Shown here piece by piece: positions 15,958 through 24,793 of a stretch of 64,000 bases of DNA. Position 1 is the stretch's first letter. Each line of letters opens with the position of its first letter. This DNA is from Microcoleus sp. bin38.metabat.b11b12b14.051. GTDB lineage: Bacteria > Cyanobacteriota > Cyanobacteriia > Cyanobacteriales > Microcoleaceae. The DNA lies in contig NZ_JAAFKD010000002.1 in assembly GCF_013299165.1 (NCBI RefSeq), positions 62,001 to 126,000 of the forward strand, written 5' to 3'. Below the pieces are notes generated by a model, which made no database searches, was not told where the DNA came from, and saw only the letters and a list, made by a program, of their open reading frames with translations. The translations under genes and the position numbers were made by a program.

Positions 15958-17091
15958 ATGTCCAGCGTAACTTTACATTCTCGCAAGCCTCAGCCACCAA
16001 CAGAACCTGATTATTCTTACATTTCACCAACCTATCAAACTTCGATCGCGGGAAGCCACCAGCAGGGTAATTACATTAAATCCTACGTACCTGACACGCC
16101 CTACCGCGATCCCAAAACCAATAATTTTAAAGCTGTAGTTTACCTGCACGGGTTTTCTTTAGGTATACCAGCTCTTTACGAAACCCACTTAGAACATCTC
16201 GTAAAACAAGGATATTTTGTCTTTTTCCCAGATTATCAAAAAGACAGTTATAAAGACGAGGGTCAATGTCAAATTGAACATGAGATTGAACTGATATCGG
16301 CGGTAGTAGAAAGCTTGCATTCCAGTCCCAAAGATTGGATAAAAGCTGCTATAAAGAGTACCTCAGGCGCATTCGATCGCGTAACAATACCGCAAACTCA
16401 GCCAGCGCAAAAGCTGAGCGATGCCAATATAGATGTTTATTTTTTCGGTCATTCTATGGGAGGTTTGTTCGCTCTTAGCTGGCCTTACTACCTTTCTCAA
16501 GAGCAACAAAAACTGATGCCGCTGCAAGTGGTTGCCGCCGATCCAGTACCAGATTCTCTATCCAATCTTCCGGCTTTTGTTCGAGACTTGCTCGATCGAT
16601 ATTTTAAGGGTTCTCCCTTTGTCAAAAACCCGATGAAGATTGAAGATACTGGCAAAAGCTTAACCGTGCCCGTGGCAATCCTTCACGGAAAGCAAGATAC
16701 GATCGTCTCTCCATGTTCTTGGAAACATCCTTTTGAGGCAATAGCCAGCAAACATAAGAAAATTTACTTTTCTAACAGCGATGATACTGGCAACCCGAGT
16801 TTATCTGCGAATCACAATCAATCTGTAACCGATACGAAAGCTTTGTTGCCTGACTTTTTGGCTAAAGCATTAGGAGGTGCTAAGTCCCAAGCGGACGACT
16901 TGAACTGGCGTTATATATGGTTTGCGCTCGATCGAGCGATCCAAGGTACAGCAGTTGATACCTTGCAGTTCGATATGGGAAAATGGTCAAATAATACACC
17001 TGTCAAGCCGATAGATGAGTCTTGGCCTAAAAAATGTGAAAGCTTAGAAGCTACCACCGCGTCTTTAAGACAGTCATCAGTGATAAGTTAA
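15958..17091 (+). CDS. Alpha/beta hydrolase
   Basis: A 377-residue protein with the serine-hydrolase fold: oxyanion region VVYLHGFS near residue 62, nucleophile elbow GHSMGG near 165, a candidate acid in HGKQD and a candidate base in SANHN. The best general match is the lipase/chlorophyllase-like or dienelactone-hydrolase-like group; the substrate cannot be read from the sequence. There is no signal peptide, so it is predicted to be cytoplasmic. It stands alone, followed by a hairpin at 17137-17168. A 13-codon frame precedes it. Confidence 0.82.
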   Translation: MSSVTLHSRKPQPPTEPDYSYISPTYQTSIAGSHQQGNYIKSYVPDTPYRDPKTNNFKAVVYLHGFSLGIPALYETHLEHLVKQGYFVFFPDYQKDSYKDEGQCQIEHEIELISAVVESLHSSPKDWIKAAIKSTSGAFDRVTIPQTQPAQKLSDANIDVYFFGHSMGGLFALSWPYYLSQEQQKLMPLQVVAADPVPDSLSNLPAFVRDLLDRYFKGSPFVKNPMKIEDTGKSLTVPVAILHGKQDTIVSPCSWKHPFEAIASKHKKIYFSNSDDTGNPSLSANHNQSVTDTKALLPDFLAKALGGAKSQADDLNWRYIWFALDRAIQGTAVDTLQFDMGKWSNNTPVKPIDESWPKKCESLEATTASLRQSSVIS

Positions 17092-17136
17092 AGCTGTATG
17101 CCAGTTGTCAAGATTTTTTAAGGCAATTAAAAACAG

Positions 17137-17168
17137 AGTGCTCTCTCTTTGTTGAAAAAGAGAGCGCT
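17137..17168 (+). terminator. Terminator-like hairpin after the hydrolase gene
   Basis: Arms agtgctctctcttt and aaaaagagagcgct flank a short loop about 45 bases after the hydrolase stop. There is no good U-tract beyond the stem, so this is a moderate call. Confidence 0.5.
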
Positions 17169-17340
17169 ATTTGCTGGCAGTGAAACTGCGCGATCGCTCT
17201 TCATAATTTATACCTTTGTGTAGTTGATGAATTGACCTTTGTCTTCAAGTTTTGAGCCAATCTTGTAAAAAAAGTACCTAAGTCAAAAAATCACAAATTC
17301 CCTCCTTAGATCGTCTTACTTATAGCGGTTCTCAAAAAAG

Positions 17341-17453
17341 CGAGGTATGCCCGGTTTGGACTATGCCCTATGCCCGGTTTGGACTATGCCCTATGCCCTA
17401 TGCCCTATGCCCTATGCCCTATGCCCTATGCCCTATGCCCTATGCCCTATGCC
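17341..17453. repeat. Heptanucleotide array (ctatgcc)x10 with two longer prefix units
   Basis: Ten perfect period-7 units occupy 17384-17453, preceded by two copies of a longer unit containing gcccggtttggactatgcc. It lies between the hydrolase and the small secreted protein. The remaining intergenic DNA (17169-17340 and 17454-17564) shows nothing else, apart from a good Shine-Dalgarno (aaggag) at 17551-17557. Confidence 0.95.
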
Positions 17454-17564
17454 GTCGGATAGTACCTCATCTTTCTGAGAAAGGCTATATATGCGAAGCA
17501 ATTCAATATTCGCGCATTAACTGACAAGAAACCCAATCATTTGCATTAACTAGAAGGAGAAAAA

Positions 17565-18023
17565 ATGAAAAAAAATTATGCAGTCTTTTTGAGCTGTATT
17601 TTGGCAATGACGGTCTTTTTTACTGGTGGAATCGCCCTAGCAGCCTCCTCGGGAGATTATCGCGTTTCATTTGCAGTTCCAGATGATATCACGGAAACAA
17701 TTTACATTACTGGAGGCAAGTTTACCGTTGACCTCAAAGCCATTCCTGTTCCCAACAATCTGACTGTTCGTTCTGCTGTGGTTACTTTACCTGCGCGTGA
17801 AATTGGAATCTTGAATTCGATTTCAATTATCGGACCTGATGGATCTAGTGAATTCGGCTGTGTAAATACCAGAGTCAGGAATGGTACTGACTTAATTAAA
17901 GCTTGTGGTGGACCTGCTGTTTTAAAAGCTGGAAATACGCAGTATACAGCAGAAGGAAGTGATTTTAGACCAAACCCAGATGTTCCTTTTTCGATTACTT
18001 TAAGCCCTGATTTCCCGGATTAA
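17565..18023 (+). CDS. Small secreted protein of unknown function
   Basis: A 152-residue protein with a classical signal peptide: MKKN, a hydrophobic core (VFLSCILAMTVFFTGGIA), and probable cleavage after ALA-A near residue 27. The mature part is beta-rich with two cysteines (EFGCVN and KACGGP) that may form a disulphide in the periplasm. I do not recognise the family. It starts 8-10 bases after a strong aaggag site. No partner gene is adjacent; mobile DNA follows. Confidence 0.75.
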   Translation: MKKNYAVFLSCILAMTVFFTGGIALAASSGDYRVSFAVPDDITETIYITGGKFTVDLKAIPVPNNLTVRSAVVTLPAREIGILNSISIIGPDGSSEFGCVNTRVRNGTDLIKACGGPAVLKAGNTQYTAEGSDFRPNPDVPFSITLSPDFPD

Positions 18024-18049
18024 GGCACAACCAGCAATAATATAGATCC

Positions 18050-18082
18050 CTGTAGGGACGCGGCAATGCCGCGTCCCTACCT
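18050..18082. repeat. Palindromic repeat gtagggacgcgg/ccgcgtccctac
   Basis: A perfect stem gtagggacgcgg-caatg-ccgcgtccctac lies just after the secreted-protein gene. It may end that transcript but has no U-tract. A related but degraded sequence (cctgtagggacagggcc) is at 42628-42660. Confidence 0.65.
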
Positions 18083-18149
18083 CTGATATATAGCAAGGGA
18101 CTAGGGCGTGTTTTCAAACTCTAAGATCCCCCGGCCCCCCTTAAAAAGG

Positions 18150-18348
18150 CTACTGTGTACACACAAGTCGAGTAGAAAATCAAATGATGGAAAAAAACGG
18201 ATATTTATTTTTTTAATCCTTGATTTCCCGTTAACTATTATCAATAAGCCAGAACTATTGACAATAGTCTTGATAATCTAAAAACCTTGCCTAAATGCCG
18301 CTTGTGTCAGACACAGCAAGGTTTTGGCAAGTTGTGTGTACACGGTAG
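18150..18348. mobile_element. MITE family A, copy 2 (199 bp) with 10-bp target duplication
   Basis: It starts ctactgtgtacacacaag and ends gtgtgtacacggtag. The direct repeat cttaaaaagg is present on both sides (18140-18149 and 18349-18358), which fixes the element ends and lets the ends of copy 1 be assigned. The target was a ccccctttttaaggggg-type dispersed repeat, whose other half continues to about 18410. Confidence 0.95.
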
Positions 18349-18533
18349 CTTAAAAAGGGGGGAGAAAGGCTCTTAAAGTCCCCCTTTTTAAGGGGGATGC
18401 GAGGGGGATCGGGGCCTCAAGGAGTAGTTTGAAAACACTCCCTAGGGTCTCTCTTACTGGGGACTAGGGGAAGAAGGGAATAGAATCAAGGGTTTCAGTA
18501 GTTCAGAATGTCCTAACCACCTTGGCGGTTTCT

Positions 18534-18668
18534 ATAATATTGTGTCCTGTCGATCGACCGCAATCAATCAGGTTTGTAGTGCGGACTTCAGTCTGCAGCA
18601 TGGAAGCGGACTAAAGTCCACACTACAAATGGTTTTTGTTAGAGTAATCGATCGGACATGATAATATA
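18534..18668. repeat. Nested palindromic element, single copy
   Basis: Inner arms gtagtgcggacttcagtc / ggactaaagtccacactac sit between outer arms atattgtgtcctgtcgatc / gatcggacatgataatat. The outer arms are shared with the copies at 21965-22095, at 53790 (left) and at 46464 (left). No target duplication was identified. It lies downstream of the dppB-like gene on the minus strand. Confidence 0.75.
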
Positions 18669-18682
18669 ATTCCGCGATCGCA

Positions 18683-19723
18683 CTATTTAAGATTTTCCAG
18701 CTTAATCCGAGGATCGACCGCCTTCAACAGCAAATCCGCAAACAAATTACCAACAATCAACATGGTAGCGCCCATCATCAAACTCGCCATGACTAAATAC
18801 AAGTCTTGATTGTTCACCGCATCCAAAGTCAGCTTTCCCAAACCAGGCCAATTAAAGAAAAATTCAGCAATAAACGCACCGCTCAACAAACTCGCAAACT
18901 CAAAACCCAACAGCGTCACTAAGGGATTAATCGCATTCCGCAGAGCGTGAATGTAAATTACTCGATTGTCCGGCAAACCTTTAGCCCGTGCTGTGCGGAT
19001 ATAATCTTGACGCAGCACGTCTAATAATTGTCCGCGCATCAATCTTTGCAAACCAGCAAAACCTGTAACGCTGAGGGCGACTGTTGGCAAGATTAAGTGC
19101 CAGCAGTAATCGAGGATTTGACCCCACCAAGGTAAGTCTGCATGATCGATGCTTGTCATTCCTCCAACTGGGAAAAGAGGCGAGGTATTCTGAGCAAAAA
19201 ATAGCAGCAGCAAGGCTGTGATAAAGCTGGGAAATCCTTGTCCCGTGTAGCTGACTACTTGCAAAACCCGATCGACTGTACGGTTTTGATTGACAGCCGC
19301 GACAATTCCCAAAGGCAGTGCGATCGCCCAAGTTACCAATAAAGAGGCGATCGCCATCAATAACGTCGCCGGTACCCGTTCCCACAGCAGCGACGCTACG
19401 GATCGCTGATACACAAAACTCGTGCCAAAATTCCCCTGTGTCAGAATTTGTTTCAGCCACAGCCCATATTGCACAATCGCTGGTTTATCTAAGCCGAATT
19501 GCTGTTCGAGTTGCTTGAGTGTCTCCGGCGAAATCTTGGGATTTTGGCTTAAAGTATCTAAGTAATTTCCCGGTGCTAGTTCAATAATTGCAAAACAAAG
19601 AGCCGATGCTAAAAATAGGGTTAAAAGTGCTTGCAACAGTCGCTTGACAACATAGCTAAATGTCTCGTTGCCAAATATATAACTCAAGATTCGCCCATTT
19701 CGATTTACTTTAACAGAAGTCAT
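18683..19723 (-). CDS. ABC transporter permease, DppB/OppB family
   Basis: A 346-residue inner-membrane permease. It has an N-terminal membrane anchor (YVVKRLLQALLTLFLASALC), the periplasmic segment FGLDKPAIVQYGLWL typical of peptide/nickel transporter permeases, and five further hydrophobic spans. The EAA-like loop is RTARAKGLPDNRVIYIHALRN. Partners (substrate-binding protein, DppC-type permease, ATPases) are absent on both sides, so it must act with proteins encoded elsewhere, as is usual in cyanobacteria. The substrate, peptide or other, cannot be told. Confidence 0.9.
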   Translation of the reverse strand: MTSVKVNRNGRILSYIFGNETFSYVVKRLLQALLTLFLASALCFAIIELAPGNYLDTLSQNPKISPETLKQLEQQFGLDKPAIVQYGLWLKQILTQGNFGTSFVYQRSVASLLWERVPATLLMAIASLLVTWAIALPLGIVAAVNQNRTVDRVLQVVSYTGQGFPSFITALLLLFFAQNTSPLFPVGGMTSIDHADLPWWGQILDYCWHLILPTVALSVTGFAGLQRLMRGQLLDVLRQDYIRTARAKGLPDNRVIYIHALRNAINPLVTLLGFEFASLLSGAFIAEFFFNWPGLGKLTLDAVNNQDLYLVMASLMMGATMLIVGNLFADLLLKAVDPRIKLENLK

Positions 19724-19726
19724 ACA

Positions 19727-19757
19727 ATTTTAGATTTTAGATTTTAGATTTTAGATT
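19727..19757. repeat. Heptanucleotide repeat (attttag)n
   Basis: About four period-7 units directly upstream of the permease start. Short copies of the same unit also occur at 20665-20689, 42553-42577, 44366-44398, 44832-44862 and 46372-46388. Confidence 0.85.
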
Positions 19758-19826
19758 GGAAATTTGGGATGCTTGATTGATGAATTGTTTGTGAAGCATC
19801 GATCGCGGCTCATAGGATTGCTATAT

Positions 19827-19932
19827 GTTTGTAGTGATGGCGGAAGTCCTTGCTTGCGGGTTTAAGCCAAATGCGGACTAAAGTCCTCACTACAAACCTC
19901 TTTTATTATGGTTAATCGATCGGACGCGATCG
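19827..19932. repeat. Nested palindromic element, partial copy
   Basis: Left arm gtttgtagtgatggcggaagtcc and right arm gcggactaaagtcctcactacaaac, then the outer-arm motif taatcgatcggac. The left outer arm is missing or eroded. Confidence 0.65.
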
Positions 19933-19938
19933 GACTAA

Positions 19939-19970
19939 TGACAACTGACAACTGACAACTGACGACTGAC
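19939..19970. repeat. Heptanucleotide repeat (caactga)n
   Basis: About 4.5 period-7 units in the 357-bp gap between apt and the permease. The rest of this gap (to 20080) contains two degenerate copies of a cgcgggcggg-containing segment and more caactg units; no gene was found. Confidence 0.8.
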
Positions 19971-20080
19971 TTCTGTCAACTCTTCGACTCCCCTCGACTT
20001 CGCGGGCGGGCAAGTCGCGAGCGCGCAAGCTGTCAACCCCTCGACTCCGCGGGCGGGCTCTTCTGTCAACTGTCAACTGA

Positions 20081-20593
20081 CTAATATTCAACCAAGCTGA
20101 CGATCGGCACATCCGGCAATTTCTGCCGCCCGCCCAAAGCCTGCAATTCAATCACAAAAGCAAAACCGACAAGTTCGCAGCCCGCTTGCTGCAACAACTG
20201 AACCGTCGCCGCCGCTGTGCCGCCAGTGGCGATTAAATCGTCCACAACCAGCACCCGGCTGCCGGGTTTCATGGCATCTTTGTGCATTTCCAGTCGATCG
20301 ACACCATACTCCAACTCGTACTCAGCAAAATAAACTTCTCCTGGTAGTTTCCCCGGTTTGCGAACAGGAATAAAGCCCACTCCCATTTTATAAGCCAAAG
20401 GCGTGCCAAAGATGAAGCCCCGCGATTCCATGCCGACCACATAGTCAGCAGACATTGCAGAGCATTTTTCGGCTAAAGTGTCAATAGTGTAGCTCAGTCC
20501 TTGGGGGTTGCAGAGCAAAGTTGTAATGTCTCGAAACATAATTCCCGGCTTGGGGAAATCAGGAATGTCGCGAATCAGAGATTTGAGATCCAT
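20081..20593 (-). CDS. apt: Adenine phosphoribosyltransferase
   Basis: A 170-residue purine salvage enzyme, the normal bacterial Apt length, converting adenine and PRPP to AMP. Visible motifs are the start [22 protein letters not shown] (split here between residues 1 and 22), the flexible-loop region [20 protein letters not shown] and the PRPP-binding loop [14 protein letters not shown]. Cytoplasmic. Start ATG 20593 matches the family N terminus. It is divergent from the aminotransferase gene at 20790, with a short attttag array between them. Confidence 0.96.
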   Translation of the reverse strand: MDLKSLIRDIPDFPKPGIMFRDITTLLCNPQGLSYTIDTLAEKCSAMSADYVVGMESRGFIFGTPLAYKMGVGFIPVRKPGKLPGEVYFAEYELEYGVDRLEMHKDAMKPGSRVLVVDDLIATGGTAAATVQLLQQAGCELVGFAFVIELQALGGRQKLPDVPIVSLVEY

Positions 20594-20789
20594 AAGCTTG
20601 CAGATCGGGGTTGAGGGTAACGAGGCATCAAAAATGCTACAATCATAACCTCAATCGATTTTAAATTTTAGATTTTAGATTTTAGATTCACTATACGTAA
20701 ACAAATGTCATAATTTCCTAACGACAGGGTTGAATATCAAGATTTGTCAACCTATGATCTAAAGTCAAAAATATAATATCTAAAATCCA

Positions 20790-21956
20790 ATGATCAAGTT
20801 GGCAGCACGAGTGGGTGAGGTTCCTCCTTCGATAACCTTGGCGATCGCAGCTAAGGCTAAAGCCATGAGGGCCGAAGGGATTGATGTTTGTAGTTTGAGT
20901 ACGGGAGAACCCGACTTTGATACCCCCGAACACATTAAAACAGCGGCTAAGCAAGCTTTGGACGCGGGGAAGACTAAGTACGGCCCTGTGGCTGGGGAAC
21001 CGCAGTTAAAAGCTGCGATCGCCCGCAAACTCCGCGACGACAACAATCTCAACTATCAACCGGAAAATATCCTTGTTACCAACGGTGGCAAGCATTCGCT
21101 CTACAATCTGATGATGGCTCTGATCGAGCCGGGAGATGAAGTCATTATCCCCGCTCCGTACTGGCTGAGCTATCCCGAAATGGTCAAACTCGCTAGCGGT
21201 AAGCCCGTAATTGTACGGACAGATGCTTCGACAGGATATAAAATTACACCGGAACAACTAAATCGAGCGATCACTCCCAAAACCAAGTTATTTGTGCTGA
21301 ATACGCCTTCTAACCCGACGGGAATGGTGTACACTCCCGCAGAAATCAAAGCGCTCGCCGAGGTGATAGTCGATCGAGATATCTTAGTCGTTTCTGACGA
21401 AATTTACGAAAAAATTATATATGAGGGCGCCCAACACGTCAGCATCGGTTCCCTGGGTAAAGAAATATTCGATCGCACCATAATCAGCAGCGGTTTTGCT
21501 AAGGGTTATGCGATGACAGGTTGGCGCATTGGCTATTTGGCCGGCTCGCTTGAATTAATCAAAGCCACCAGCACCATTCAAGGTCACAGTACCTCAAACG
21601 TGTGTACTTTTGCACAGTACGGGGCGATCGCAGCTTTGGAAAGCAGCCAAGAGTCTGTGGAAAAAATGCGCTTAGCTTTTGCCGATCGGCGTGAGGTAAT
21701 ATTTGAATTGCTCGATGCCATCCCCGGAATTAGCTGCATCAAACCAGACGGCGCTTTCTATATGTTTGTCAATATCAGTAAAACTGGAATGACTTCTCTG
21801 CAATTTTGCGATGCTTTCTTAGAACAGCATCAAGTCGCAGTTATTCCAGGGATTGCATTTGGTGCAGACGATCATATTCGCTTGTCTTACGCCACCGATT
21901 TAGGCACAATTAAAAAAGCTGTAGAAAGGCTCGATAAATTTGTTCGCAGTATCTAA
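20790..21956 (+). CDS. aspC: Pyridoxal-phosphate aspartate aminotransferase (class I)
   Basis: A 388-residue fold-type I aminotransferase that interconverts aspartate and oxaloacetate with 2-oxoglutarate/glutamate. Landmarks: [12 protein letters not shown] near residue 33, [10 protein letters not shown] near 95, [11 protein letters not shown] near 170 (Asn that holds PLP), SDEIYEKI near 200, the Schiff-base lysine in [17 protein letters not shown] near 232, and the C-terminal IRLSYA arginine that binds the carboxylate. This signature is of the type Ib/I-gamma enzymes of cyanobacteria, which may also accept prephenate. The gene is monocistronic, with ATG 20790 giving the expected [10 protein letters not shown] terminus. 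Confidence 0.93.
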   Translation: MIKLAARVGEVPPSITLAIAAKAKAMRAEGIDVCSLSTGEPDFDTPEHIKTAAKQALDAGKTKYGPVAGEPQLKAAIARKLRDDNNLNYQPENILVTNGGKHSLYNLMMALIEPGDEVIIPAPYWLSYPEMVKLASGKPVIVRTDASTGYKITPEQLNRAITPKTKLFVLNTPSNPTGMVYTPAEIKALAEVIVDRDILVVSDEIYEKIIYEGAQHVSIGSLGKEIFDRTIISSGFAKGYAMTGWRIGYLAGSLELIKATSTIQGHSTSNVCTFAQYGAIAALESSQESVEKMRLAFADRREVIFELLDAIPGISCIKPDGAFYMFVNISKTGMTSLQFCDAFLEQHQVAVIPGIAFGADDHIRLSYATDLGTIKKAVERLDKFVRSI

Positions 21957-21964
21957 AAATTAGT

Positions 21965-22095
21965 CATATCGTGTCCGATCAATTAACAGCAATAACATTC
22001 GTTTGTAGTGCGGACTTCAGTCCGCAGCTTTAGAGCGGACTGAAGTCCGCACTACGAACCCTTTTTGTTATCCTAATCGACCGGACATGATATCA
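21965..22095. repeat. Nested palindromic element, best-preserved single copy
   Basis: Inner arms gtttgtagtgcggacttcag / ctgaagtccgcactacgaac are nearly perfect. Outer arms catatcgtgtccgatcaatta / taatcgaccggacatgatatc match with few changes. Between them lie unpaired spacers of about 15 bp. The whole is about 130 bp and has no ORF. Confidence 0.85.
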
Positions 22096-22117
22096 TTGGT
22101 CATTGATAGTAACTGAC

Positions 22118-22209
22118 CAACTGTCAACTGTCAACTGTCAACTGTCAACTGTCAACTGTCAACTGCCAACTGTCAACTGTCAACTGTCAACTGTCAACTG
22201 TCAACTGTC
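22118..22209. repeat. Heptanucleotide array (caactgt)x13
   Basis: About 13 period-7 units, one with a single substitution. The array runs up to and into the TAG stop codon of sigF on the opposite strand, so it marks the 3' end of that gene. Confidence 0.95.
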
Positions 22210-23030
22210 TAAAGCTGTTTAGTCATAATTTCCTTCAGCAAATCCAGTCCTTTCTTAACTCGCCGAGAAACCGTCACCGCGCTGATACCCAAGCGTTCGG
22301 CTGTTTCCTTCTGCGTCAAATCGTATAGAAAAACAAACTCCAATATCTCCCGAGTCCGTTGTTCCAACATCGCCAAAGCTTGCTGTACGCGAATTTGATC
22401 TTCTTGGGCCAACTGAAAACTCCGATACTTGCTATCGGGCACCAATTCTCCCAGACTTGTCGCCCCCTCATCCTCGTCCTGCACCGGCGCGTCTAAACTT
22501 AAAGGCGATCGGTTGAGATGGGCCAACTTAATTTCTTGCCATTCTGCTACAGACACCTCAAGCACCGCTGCTACTTCAGCATCTGTAGGTTTGCGGTTGA
22601 ACTGTACCTGCAAATCCTTGATTGCTGCGACTGATTTGCGTTCCAGGGCCAGCCAGTGGCGGGGAACTCGCACTGAAGGGCTTTTGTCCCGCAAGTAGTG
22701 CTGAATTTCGCCCCGAATGTAGGGAATTGCAAAGGAACTAAAAGCGTGTCCCTTCGAGATATCAAATCGCTCGATCGCCCCGATCAGCCCAATGCACCCC
22801 ACTTGCAGCAAATCGTCGTAGCTTTCACCGCACTGGTTGATCCAGTGATAAACTTCTTTTCTCACAAGTCCAATATTCAGTTGAACTAACTGATTGCGGA
22901 CTTCATTCGATCCAGAATGTTGGTACTGGCGCAACAATTGCAAATTTTCGCTTTTTAGGTCGTTCGGGACTGTGGTAGACATGGTGGCATAAGGGTTGGT
23001 AGAGCAGGGGACTGATGTTGCTTTAGACAA
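22209..23030 (-). CDS. sigF: Group 3 RNA polymerase sigma factor, SigF type
   Basis: A 273-residue sigma-70 factor with regions 2, 3 and 4: QLNIGLVRKEVYHWINQCGE and DLLQVGCIGLIGAIERFD (region 2), FSSFAIPYIRGEIQHYLRD (2.4), PRHWLALERKSVAAI (region 3) and the C-terminal HTH TQKETAERLGISAVTVSRRV. The order and spacing are those of cyanobacterial SigF, which in Synechocystis controls motility and pilus genes; that role here is inference. ATG 23030 and ATG 22982 (MSTTVPNDLK) are both possible starts, and the shorter form is closer to the usual family N terminus. Its stop overlaps the heptamer array. Confidence 0.92.
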   Translation of the reverse strand: MSKATSVPCSTNPYATMSTTVPNDLKSENLQLLRQYQHSGSNEVRNQLVQLNIGLVRKEVYHWINQCGESYDDLLQVGCIGLIGAIERFDISKGHAFSSFAIPYIRGEIQHYLRDKSPSVRVPRHWLALERKSVAAIKDLQVQFNRKPTDAEVAAVLEVSVAEWQEIKLAHLNRSPLSLDAPVQDEDEGATSLGELVPDSKYRSFQLAQEDQIRVQQALAMLEQRTREILEFVFLYDLTQKETAERLGISAVTVSRRVKKGLDLLKEIMTKQL

Positions 23031-23549
23031 GGTGTTTAATCTAGTCTAAAAAAAATATCTTGAGGCGGTGTAATCCTAGCACTTGATAGATGTGACCAAG
23101 CACACGCCTGTTTAACTTTGGGGCTGCGCTGCGATTTTTTTGGGGGGTCAGTGGAGCTGAGATTTTCTATTTTTCGATTTGAGATTTACTCGCATTGATT
23201 GACTTGAGAGCTTCAACACCCGCCTCAAATTTGGAAATCGACCATCAATATCGTCAGGGCTTGTATCACTTTTTGGTCTGGGTCATCGGCAAGTGTTCCG
23301 CAACATCCGTATTTTTACTGATGTTTATTTTTCACACCATATTATAGTCCGAAAGTTGTTGAACCGCAATACTTTAACTAATTAAAAATCGTTGTTTAAT
23401 AACTGGCAACGTAATAACACTGTAATCATAAATTTAGTCATTAGTCAACAGTCTTCAGTTATAGTGCTCAAGACTGTTGGCTAATGAAGGGCGAGCAGTA
23501 GCTTTAGGACAAAAAACTGCTCAAGTTCGATCGATCCACAAAGCCAATG
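23031..23549. other. Intergenic with hairpin, psbO to sigF
   Basis: This carries the sigF upstream region and the psbO 3' region. The one clear structure is a hairpin at 23439-23486 (cattagtcaacagtctt / aagactgttggctaatg), about 65 bases after the psbO stop, which may terminate psbO. The rest is AT-rich, without repeats or frames that look like genes. Confidence 0.6.
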
Positions 23550-24392
23550 TTAGGACACAGAAGGCTCAATGCGAGCGTAAAACAAACCGCGGATTTTCAC
23601 GTCAAGAGCAGGTCTAGCTCCCAAATCAGTATCAGAAGGCTGCGTACTCTCAAAAATCCCGCCAATTTCGCCAGTGGCGCTGTTGACTTTAGCAACTTGG
23701 AGAGAAATTTTGCCCGCCTTGGTGCGGGTGTCAGCCAGCTTAACGTTAGAGCGTTTCAGCTTGGAATTGTCAGTAGCCGGAAGCGCGACAGCATTGTCGT
23801 AGCCCGTGGATACACCGCGACCTTTAGGGTCTAAAAAGCCTGCGCTGCGGTAAGAAGGAACGTTAAAGTCGCCTTTGAGATCCGTAGAAGTATTGATAGC
23901 AACGACTCCCGGATCGGAAGTAGCCACCAACTCTTTAATGGTGAACAAGAAAGGTACTTGCTCTCCGCCCGGTAACTGAATCGTAATTGCTTGAAAGTCC
24001 AAGCCGTCCTCTTCTTTAAAAGTCAGAGTGCCGTCATTACCAACCTTGAGGGTACCTTGAACTTGGTCAATGCTCGACGTGAACCGCGTCAGCAATTTAC
24101 CAGGCACAAATTCTGCTTCTTGGCGTTTGTTTGCAGGTTCTTCCTTCACAAAATAAGTTGTGGGCTGCAAACACATACCAGCCAGTTTATAGGTGCCGCC
24201 CGCTTCGATGGGGATCGAGCCGCGAGAAGTTTCTGCCAAGCTAGGGCAGTTATTAGCCAATCCGGTACCCCTAATCTCGTCGTAGGTGAGCAACTCGGTA
24301 GTAGCCACCGTCGTGTCAGAAGCAGAAGAACAAGCAACCAGCGCACTCATGCAAAATGCTAAAAGTGCAACAATTAAAGCACGATATTTCAT
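23550..24392 (-). CDS. psbO: Photosystem II manganese-stabilizing protein PsbO
   Basis: The 33-kDa extrinsic subunit that shields the Mn4CaO5 cluster on the lumenal side of photosystem II. Landmarks: LTYDEIRGTGLANNCP, the second cysteine in AGMCLQPT (the conserved disulphide), LLTRFTSSIDQVQG, GLDFQAITIQLPGGE and the C-terminal VKIRGLFYARIEP. I use ATG 24392 (MKYRALIVALLAF), which has gagg upstream; the frame is open to 24449. Residues 12-20 end in LVAC, a lipobox, so the export signal looks like that of a lipoprotein with Cys as the first mature residue. Monocistronic. Confidence 0.97.
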   Translation of the reverse strand: MKYRALIVALLAFCMSALVACSSASDTTVATTELLTYDEIRGTGLANNCPSLAETSRGSIPIEAGGTYKLAGMCLQPTTYFVKEEPANKRQEAEFVPGKLLTRFTSSIDQVQGTLKVGNDGTLTFKEEDGLDFQAITIQLPGGEQVPFLFTIKELVATSDPGVVAINTSTDLKGDFNVPSYRSAGFLDPKGRGVSTGYDNAVALPATDNSKLKRSNVKLADTRTKAGKISLQVAKVNSATGEIGGIFESTQPSDTDLGARPALDVKIRGLFYARIEPSVS

Positions 24393-24793
24393 TGCCAACC
24401 TCAATATCCAACATCGGATTATATTAAGAAAAAGCCCTAGTTCGAGCAAAATATAATTGCCCGCTGGCAGGCTAGGCCAGCGCCTCGGGTAGCATTTAGA
24501 TCCTGATCCCTCACTTCACCGACACCGGCATTGACTACAAAAATCTTGTGCAGTGCAGTGAAAATAAGCAAGAACTTTTGATTTCTCAAAAGGGAAGGAT
24601 CGCAGCCCAATACACATCCTACGACGGGTTGTGCTCTTTTCTTGGCTTAGACTGCAAATTAATATTGCGATCGTCAACCTACTTAAGTTACTTTGCTTAT
24701 TGCCCCCGAATGACGATCGCCACTACCTTGATTAGTCGGCTGACACCAGCGGCCGGGCACTTCGGCTTTGTAGATTTCACAGGAAGCAGCGGT

